From the NCBI GenBank assembly GCA_003550325.1, contig QKWP01001150.1:35582-99581 (forward strand): 64,000 nt of DNA, read 5' to 3'. This DNA is from Gigaspora rosea (lineage: Eukaryota; Glomeromycota; Glomeromycetes; Diversisporales; Gigasporaceae). The position numbers were made by a program, and so were the translations under genes. Below are positions 57,860 through 64,000 of this stretch, piece by piece (within the stretch, counting starts at the first letter, position 1; the number at the start of each line of letters is the position of its first letter). Below the pieces are notes generated by a model that had not been told where the DNA came from, made no database searches, and was given only the letters and a program-made list of their open reading frames with translations.

Positions 57860-58515
57860 TATTTGAAATAAGCTACTATCTAAAATAAGCTACCCTGATT
57901 TTGACAGGGCGTCAGATTGATTTTCTAGTCACGTGACTTTCCAGTATCAAATGTTTTTGAGAAAAAACAAATAATTTATATTAGAGTTTGGGTCCATGCT
58001 GTTGGTTAGAAAGAGCATTATATGTCAAAATTGTGTGAGAAAACTTTTTTGTTATATCAGAAAGACAATTTGCTAGTCTAAATCTTGCGATATATTTGAT
58101 TTTTGCAAAGCGAACATTTGTTTTGAATTTCTTTACGTTATACCTGATCCTGATTTTAATTGGCTAATTGATATTGGAAGAACACGTAACTGAAGAATCG
58201 ATCCTACGCCCTAATGTTGTCAAGCTATCCTTCTAATTTTTTTAAAAATCGTATAAAAATTGTTAGCAGTTGCTACATATAAAACTTTTTTTTTACTAAG
58301 TAAACTTCAAAAAATTCAATTAAGTAAAGTTGTTCAACGCATCAAAATACATTTACAGTAAATATTTGGTAATATTTGAACAACTTTTTAATAGTACGTT
58401 TTTCAATTTTTTCAAAAAATTCAATATTTTAAAAATAAGCTATTTTACGATTTTTCGTATAATTTTTGACCAAAAAAGGTAGTTTAATTTCGAACACATA
58501 CAATACTATAGTAAA
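57860..58515. mobile_element. TACTGTATATGTCGG-type MITE interrupted by another insertion
   Basis: 57860-57900 (AAATAAGCTACTATCTAAAA) and 58236-58515 (GTTAGCAGTTGCTACATATA ... ACCAAAAAAGGTAGTTTAAT) match the intact element at 59018-59338. Between them sits about 330 bp starting AGGGCGTCAGATTGATTTTC and ending GATCCTACGCCCT, itself inverted-ended, containing the ACGTTATACCTGATC motif shared with 10.1 and 47.2 kb. Confidence 0.6.
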
Positions 58516-58519
58516 TTAT

Positions 58520-59015
58520 ATAGTAAATATTTTTAAAAAAAGTTACTATTAATAAATTTTTTTATCTTATTAATATAATAGTCAAAATAATTTTATATTT
58601 ATCAATCCAGTAACCTAATAATAAAAAAAATTAAAAATTAATTTGTACAAAAAATATTTTAATTAGAGCTATTTGAGGTACAAATTTTTTTGCACTGGCC
58701 CATATATATTTTTAATATATATGAGTTTAGAAATGTGTTATTTTTATATGGTACAGAAAAAATTACCTCAAAATGTGACAAGTCATATGTTTGGCTTACT
58801 GCTATTGGTTATGTTTAAAATATTCATATTAGTGGATCGGCATAATTGGGCCTTTTTCGATAAACTATTATATGAAAAGTTGCTGCTAAGTGGCATTGAA
58901 AACTAACAATTAACGCACTTTGTTACAACTAATAAAAGTGCTTTTTTGACGTCTAGACGAGTTAAAAAAACCAAAAAAACTCAATAAAAGAGCTATGTCA
59001 AGCTATAAAAAGAAG
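58520..59015. other. Spacer between two MITE copies
   Basis: A 77-codon open frame (58673-58906) with hydrophobic residues starts with ATG (MRYKFFCTG...). I see no family, conserved motif or splice context, so it is not called a gene. Confidence 0.4.
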
Positions 59016-59017
59016 TA

Positions 59018-59338
59018 CTGTATATGTCGGAAAATAAGCTACTACCTAAAATAAGCTACTTCCTGATTTTTTTTAAAAATCTTAAAAAATTTGTTAGCAG
59101 TTGCTACATATAAAACTTTTTTTCTACTAAGCAAACTTCAAAAAGTCGATTAAGTAAAGTTGTTCAGTGCATCAAAATACACCTATAGTAAAAATTTGGT
59201 ATTATTTAAATAACATTTTATTAGTACGTTTTTTAATTTTTTCAAAAAATGCTTTATTTCGAAAATAAACAAGCTACTTTATGATTTTTCGTGTAATTTT
59301 TTGGCCAAAAAAGGTAGCTTAATTTCGGACACATACGG
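59018..59338. mobile_element. 321-bp mariner-like MITE, intact copy
   Basis: CTGTATATGTCGGAAAATAA and TTAATTTCGGACACATACGG are inverted ends, with TA on both sides (59016-59017, 59339-59340). A diverged relative of the interior lies at 9584-9720. Confidence 0.72.
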
Positions 59339-59404
59339 TACTTTTACCGTTTGTTGAAATACTCAGGCATTTTAAAATGGGTTGGGCATTGTTAGATGAG
59401 TTAG

Positions 59405-59990
59405 TAACTATTAAGAGTAAATTCGGAAGCTAATTTTCAAAAAAATAGCCTTTTTAACCTACTTTTGCTTTATAATTAAATATATAAATTTCATAATGTT
59501 TTATGTACTTAATTATATATACAAAGTTGGTTAAAAGGACCGTTTTTGTGAAAATTCACTTTATAATAAATTTTCGTGTAAAATTTTTAATAATCCTTGA
59601 TCATGATTGGTCGATTTACCAATTATACCAATCCGCTAATATGTTTAAAATTAATTTTAAACTTAATTTTTAACCAATTAAAATGCAGAATTTCAAAAAA
59701 ACATCAAATTTGATTATAAATTTTTGAAAATAGGACCAGTCACGTGATTTCCAACTTTAGATGTTCTGCACTATATAAAATTTATAAAAAAAATATATAA
59801 AATTACTATAAGTTTTGAATCTTTGATATTTCTTTCCCTTACATATTAACTTAAATTTTTCGGAAATATAGAACAAGAGGAAAAGAAAAAATTAAGCTTA
59901 AAAATCAAATTAAAATTTTGCAATTTTGTACAAAATGAAAATATAACTTCACTAAAAACAAATATTTAATTCATGATTCGGCTATAATTA
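59405..59990. repeat. Foldback plus inverted arm matching 63.84-63.96 kb
   Basis: 59405-59565 is a foldback (TTTTTAACCTACTTT / AAGTTGGTTAAAA). 59856-59975 (CGGAAATATAGAACAAGAGG, AAAATTAAGCTTAAAAATC, TTGTACAAAATGAAAATATA) is repeated in opposite orientation at 63836-63962. Confidence 0.6.
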
Positions 59991-60024
59991 ATAGGATCTA
60001 CATAATAAATTTCGGAGCAAATTA

Positions 60025-60561
60025 GGAGGCATCCATAAATAACGTTATGTACCCCTCATAGTAGCACTTGACCCCCCACTATATAAAAAAATTTTTTAAA
60101 ATCCGTATGTTTATATATATATAATTTTACAAAAACTTGGATATATTGTGACACAGTGATCCGATTTGGATGATTTAGGTACCATTCGATTCGTCTCAGT
60201 GAGACGAATCCAATAATACCAAAATCATTTCATTTGGGCCACTGGATCAATAGTTATTCACAAAAAACTATTGATTTTATAGTCATTTTGTAAGAAATCA
60301 TAATAACCAATAGTATTTGGCCAATAACTTTTGATCCAGTGGCCCAAATAAAATAAAATTGGTACCATTCGACTCCTCTCGTTGAGACGAATCAAATGGT
60401 ACCAAAATCATTAAATTTGGACCACTGGATCAGTTTTTAGACGATTGTTTCTAAGAAAATTGTGTTATATTTTTTTGACCCCTCCTTACTTAAGAGAAAA
60501 ACATTATATTTTGTCAGACCCCCTCCCCCCCTCTTGTATAATGTTATTTCTGGATGCCCCC
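60025..60561. mobile_element. 537-bp GGGGGCATCC-ended element, TTA duplication, copy 2 (inverted)
   Basis: The ends GGAGGCATCCATAAATAACG and ATTTCTGGATGCCCCC are inverted repeats, with TTA on both sides (60022-60024, 60562-60564). Removing the element and one TTA gives a sequence matching the uninterrupted DNA at 56456-56490 (opposite strand), an internal empty-site confirmation of the ends. Confidence 0.9.
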
Positions 60562-60569
60562 TTACTATA

Positions 60570-61045
60570 TTAATTTACTAAATATGGGAATCTGGCTGTT
60601 ACTCGTTCTAAAAGTTTTTTTCTGTCAATTAAACCTTTGATATTTATCTAATAAATATTGTAGAGCTAATTTTTCTAATTCTAATGGTAGTAAAACTATT
60701 AAAATTGATCTAGTATATCATAAAAAATGAGCATTTTAATCTTTGCGACTATGTTTTTTCCTTTAAATAAACAAAGAAAAAACATATAGTTGCGAAAATT
60801 AAAATGCTTATATCTCATACTATATTGTGTCAATTTTAATGATTTTACTACTATTGGAATCAGAAAAATTAGCTTTACAACTTTTATTAGATGCACATTA
60901 AAAGTTTACTTGACAGAAAAAAACTTTTAAAAGAAGGAACAGCCAGATTCCAACATTTACTAAAAAACTTATCTTTACTTATCTCTACTTTTTACTACAT
61001 ATTATATATATAATTTCTATTATCTATAGCTGAATCATGAATTAA
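60570..61045. repeat. GGAATCTGGCTGTTCC foldback, copy 2 (inverted)
   Basis: This is the same palindromic family as 55985-56540, with arms GGGAATCTGGCTGTTAC and GGAACAGCCAGATTCC, in opposite orientation and with its outer flank (TAGATAATAGAAAT) conserved. The segment around 56.0-56.5 kb and this one plus the 60.0-kb flank form a large inverted duplication. Confidence 0.75.
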
Positions 61046-61299
61046 TGATTTAAAACAATAAGTATATATAAAATCATGCCTTGAACAACTTTACTTAGGT
61101 GACAAAAGTAGGTTAGGCCACTCCAATTTAATTTTATGTTTAATATAACTCCCCTCTCGATTGAGCAAATTATAGGGAGGAGTTAAACAACATATATATA
61201 TATATAACTTTTAGATTCAAATTTCACTTTTTATATTACTAAAATGAACTTATACAGAAAGATCACCAAAATTAGAATAGCTGCATAATACAGTCATAC

Positions 61300-63160
61300 T
61301 AAATCTAGGAACATTATATAAGTTAGTTAGAATTAATTAGTAAAATTTTATAAAACATAAGATTTTATAGAATTTTATTAATAACATTTTATAAAATCTT
61401 ATTATACACAAATTTTTATTAATTAATACTAAGTTTATATACTAAGTAAACATGTTCAGTACCTAAAAATATATCAAATTGGTAGGGTTAATTTTATTTT
61501 ACTTAAAATTTGGATAATAGATGCATAATTTTAGATTTTTGATCAAAAAAGTCAAATTTAAGCATCTTTTCTCCAAATTTCAAGTAAAATAAAAACAATG
61601 CTGCCGATTTAATATATTTTTAGGCACTAAACAAGTTTACCTGGTGAAATAAGTTAGAATTAATTAGTAAAATTTTATAAATAATAAGATTATATAGAAT
61701 TTTATTAATAAAATTCTATAAAATCTTATGATTCACAATTTTTTACTAATTAATTCTAACTTAATGCACTAGAAAACCTTGTTCAGAGACTAAAAATATA
61801 TTAAATCAGCAGAATTGTTTTTATTTTACTTGATATTTGGAAAAAAGATGTTAAATTTGACTTTTTTGATCAAAAATCCAAATTTATGTATCTATTCTCC
61901 AAATTTCAAGTAAAATAAAAATAATCTTGCCAATTTAATGTATTTTTAGATGCTGACAAGTTTACTTAGTGCATTAAGTTAGAATTAATCAGTAAAAGTT
62001 TGTGAATTATAAGATATTATAGAATTTTATTAATAAAATTTTATAAAATCTTATAATACATAAATTTTTATTAATTAATTCTAACTTTATGCACTAAGTA
62101 ATCATATACAGCACCTAAAAATATATCAAATTAGCAGGTTATTTTTATTTTACATGAAATTTGGAGAATAGATGTATAATTTTGGATTTTTGATCAAAAA
62201 AATCAAATTTAAGCATCTTTTCTCCAAATTTCAAATAAAATAAAAACAATATAGCCAATTTGATGTATTTTTAGATGCTGTACAAGTTTACTTAGTGTGT
62301 TAAGTTAAAATTAATTAGTAAAATTTTATGAATCATAAGATTTTATAGAATTTTATTAATAAAACTCTATAAAATCTTATGATTCACAATATTTTACTAA
62401 ATAATTCTAACTTATTGCGCTAGGTAAACTTGTTTAGAGTCTAAAAATATATTAAATTAATAGTATTGTTTTTATTTTACTTGAAATTTGGAGAAAGATG
62501 CTTAAATTTGACTTTTTTAATCAAAAATCAAATTATATATCTATTTTCCAAATTTCAAGAAATTAAAAATAACCCTACTGATTGTATGCATTTTTAGGTA
62601 CTGTACAAGTTTACTTAGTCATTAAGTTAGAATTAATCATAAAAGTTTGTGAATCATAAGATTTTATAGAATTTTATTGATAAAATTCTATAAAATTTTA
62701 TGATTCACAAAATTTTACTAATTAATTCTAACTACATGTACTAAATAAACTTATTTAGAGCCTAAAAATACATTAAATCAGCAGAATTGTTTTTAATTTA
62801 CAAGAAAAGATGCTTAAATTTGACTTTTTTGATCAAAATTTTAAAATTATGCATTTATTCTCCAAATTTCAAGTAAAATAAAAATAACTCTGCTGATTTG
62901 ATGCATTTTTAGGTGCTGAATATGTTTACTTAGTGCATAAAGTTAGAATTAATTAATAAAAATTTNAGTAAAATAAAAATAACTCTGCTGATTTGATGCA
63001 TTTTTAGGTGCTGAATATGTTTACTTAGTGCATAAAGTTAGAATTAATTAATAAAAATTTGTATATTATAAGATTTTATAAAATTTTATTAATAAATTCT
63101 ATAAAATCCTATAATTTACCAATTAATTCTAACTTCATGTGTTAAGTAAACTTGTCAGCA
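61300..63160. repeat. Tandem array of ~327-bp palindromic units (array 2)
   Basis: GATC-type centres lie near 61542, 61869, 62193, 62520 and 62832 (spacings 327, 324, 327, 312). The words match array 1 (TTAGAATTAATTAGTAAAAT, TTTTTGATCAAAAATCC, TCCAAATTTCAAGTAAAATA) but are more diverged. An N join (62966) lies inside it. Confidence 0.88.
62872..63060. other. Exact 94-bp duplication around a single N (assembly join)
   Basis: 62872-62965 and 62967-63060 are identical, separated by one N. This is most likely an unmerged overlap. Confidence 0.85.
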
Positions 63161-63366
63161 CCAAAAAATAAATATAAGTATATTCAGACCAGTTTGTATA
63201 AAATTTAGAGTCTGAGTCTGGTCTGATCCTGGACTGGACCTGAACTGGACCTATTCCAAACCTGGCTGAACCTGAACCGGACCTAATTATTTGTTGTTTA
63301 AGTCCTCCTCTCTAAAAAATTTTGAACTTGTAATGTTAAACAAAGAATTAAATTGGAGTGGCCTTA

Positions 63367-63812
63367 CCTTGTAAAAAAAATATGTTACCTATATACTAAA
63401 GTTAAATTTTTTGAGTTTTCAATATAAACCTCTTTTTTTATCAAAATAACCTACTTTGGGCGCTTAAGCAAAGTTGTTTAGCATGCAATTTTATTTATAT
63501 TTAAAGTTAAAACACGTTTTCTTGGCCATTTACTAGGTGAAAATAGGGTTGAAGTTAGAAAAAATTTTTTTAGAAAAATTTTTTCTAATTTCAACCCCAT
63601 TTTTCACCTAGTAAATGGCTGAGAAAATGCTATTTAACTTTAAATATAAATAAAATTGCATGCTGAACATTTTTGCTTAAATGCCCAAAGTAAATTATCT
63701 TGATAAAAAAAGGAATTTATATTGAAAACCAAAAAATTTAACTTTAGTACATAGGTAATCTATTTTTCTTACAAGGTAATCTACTTTCATTATCTAAGTA
63801 AAGTTGTTTAAA
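63367..63812. repeat. Foldback element hosting the 2.25-kb insertion
   Basis: The arms CTTGTAAAAAAAATATGTTA and complementary TATTTTTCTTACAAGG run through TTAAATTTTTTGAGTTTTCA and GTTAAAACACGTTTTCTTGG to a centre near 63571 (AAAAAATTTTTTTAGAAAAA). The outermost arm AACAACTTTACTTAG continues on the left only beyond the inserted element (61085-61115). Confidence 0.75.
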
Positions 63813-64000
63813 ATATAATTTTACACATACTTGTTTTTTAAAATTGTTAAATATTTGTTTTTGGCAAAGTTATATTTTCATTTGGTACAAAATTGACAAA
63901 ATATTAATTCAATTTTTAAGCTTAATTTTTTTTCTTCTTTTGTTCTATATCTCCGAAATTTTTTTTTTTTTTATTTTTGCAATGTCGCATGCAAGCGGAT

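Larger units (their letters stand above)
61116..63363. mobile_element. 2.25-kb TTA-flanked TIR element with 327-bp palindrome array
   Basis: The ends GGCCACTCCAATTTAATT and AATTAAATTGGAGTGGCC are perfect inverted repeats. TTA abuts both (61113-61115, 63364-63366). It sits inside a foldback whose other arm (63755-63812) is uninterrupted. Removing the element and one TTA gives GTAGGTTACCTTGTAAAA, matching the complementary arm GTAGATTACCTTGTAAG, which confirms the boundaries. It is the same superfamily type as 919-2963 but with different ends. A CTGGACTGGACCTGAACTGG stretch follows the array. No transposase. Confidence 0.88.

Overview
The window looks like an arbuscular mycorrhizal fungus (Glomeromycotina, Rhizophagus-like). 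This is inferred from four things: very AT-rich DNA, short spliced genes with GTAAGY-type donors, a BTB-BACK-TLDc gene (a family strongly expanded in these fungi), and a decayed LINE with RRM-like ORF1 and APE-RT-RNase H ORF2. I cannot name the species from sequence alone.

Layout. 1-11.3 kb is packed with non-autonomous inverted-repeat elements: a 2.0-kb TTA-flanked element holding a 327-bp tandem palindrome array, a 1.8-kb long-TIR element carrying repeated exon/intron-like modules, and many MITEs and hairpins. 11.4-19.1 kb is one essentially full-length LINE on the minus strand with a 14-bp target-site duplication and broken ORFs. 19.1-52 kb is gene-sparse and holds three credible cellular genes: an Ssh4/Ear1-like SPRY membrane protein (+, two exons), a Q/N-rich protein of unknown function (+, one exon) and a BTB-BACK-TLDc protein (-, two exons). 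It also holds a weak multi-exon candidate near 43 kb, an 862-base gap, and many simple repeats and MITEs. 52-64 kb is again mobile-element-rich, with two of the three hAT-like miniature elements, two copies of a GGGGGCATCC-ended element, and a second TTA-flanked element with the same 327-bp palindrome array as the left end.

The three cellular genes are far apart and share no visible pathway. The most informative content is the mobile DNA. Several elements have target duplications readable by eye (TTA/TAA, TA, 8 bp, 14 bp), and in two cases an uninterrupted relative of the target lies in the same window and confirms the element boundaries. No transposase gene is visible, so all the DNA elements must be moved in trans. 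No tRNA, rRNA or CRISPR was found.

Two single-N sites (11375, 62966) are flanked by exact direct duplications and look like unmerged contig overlaps rather than biology.
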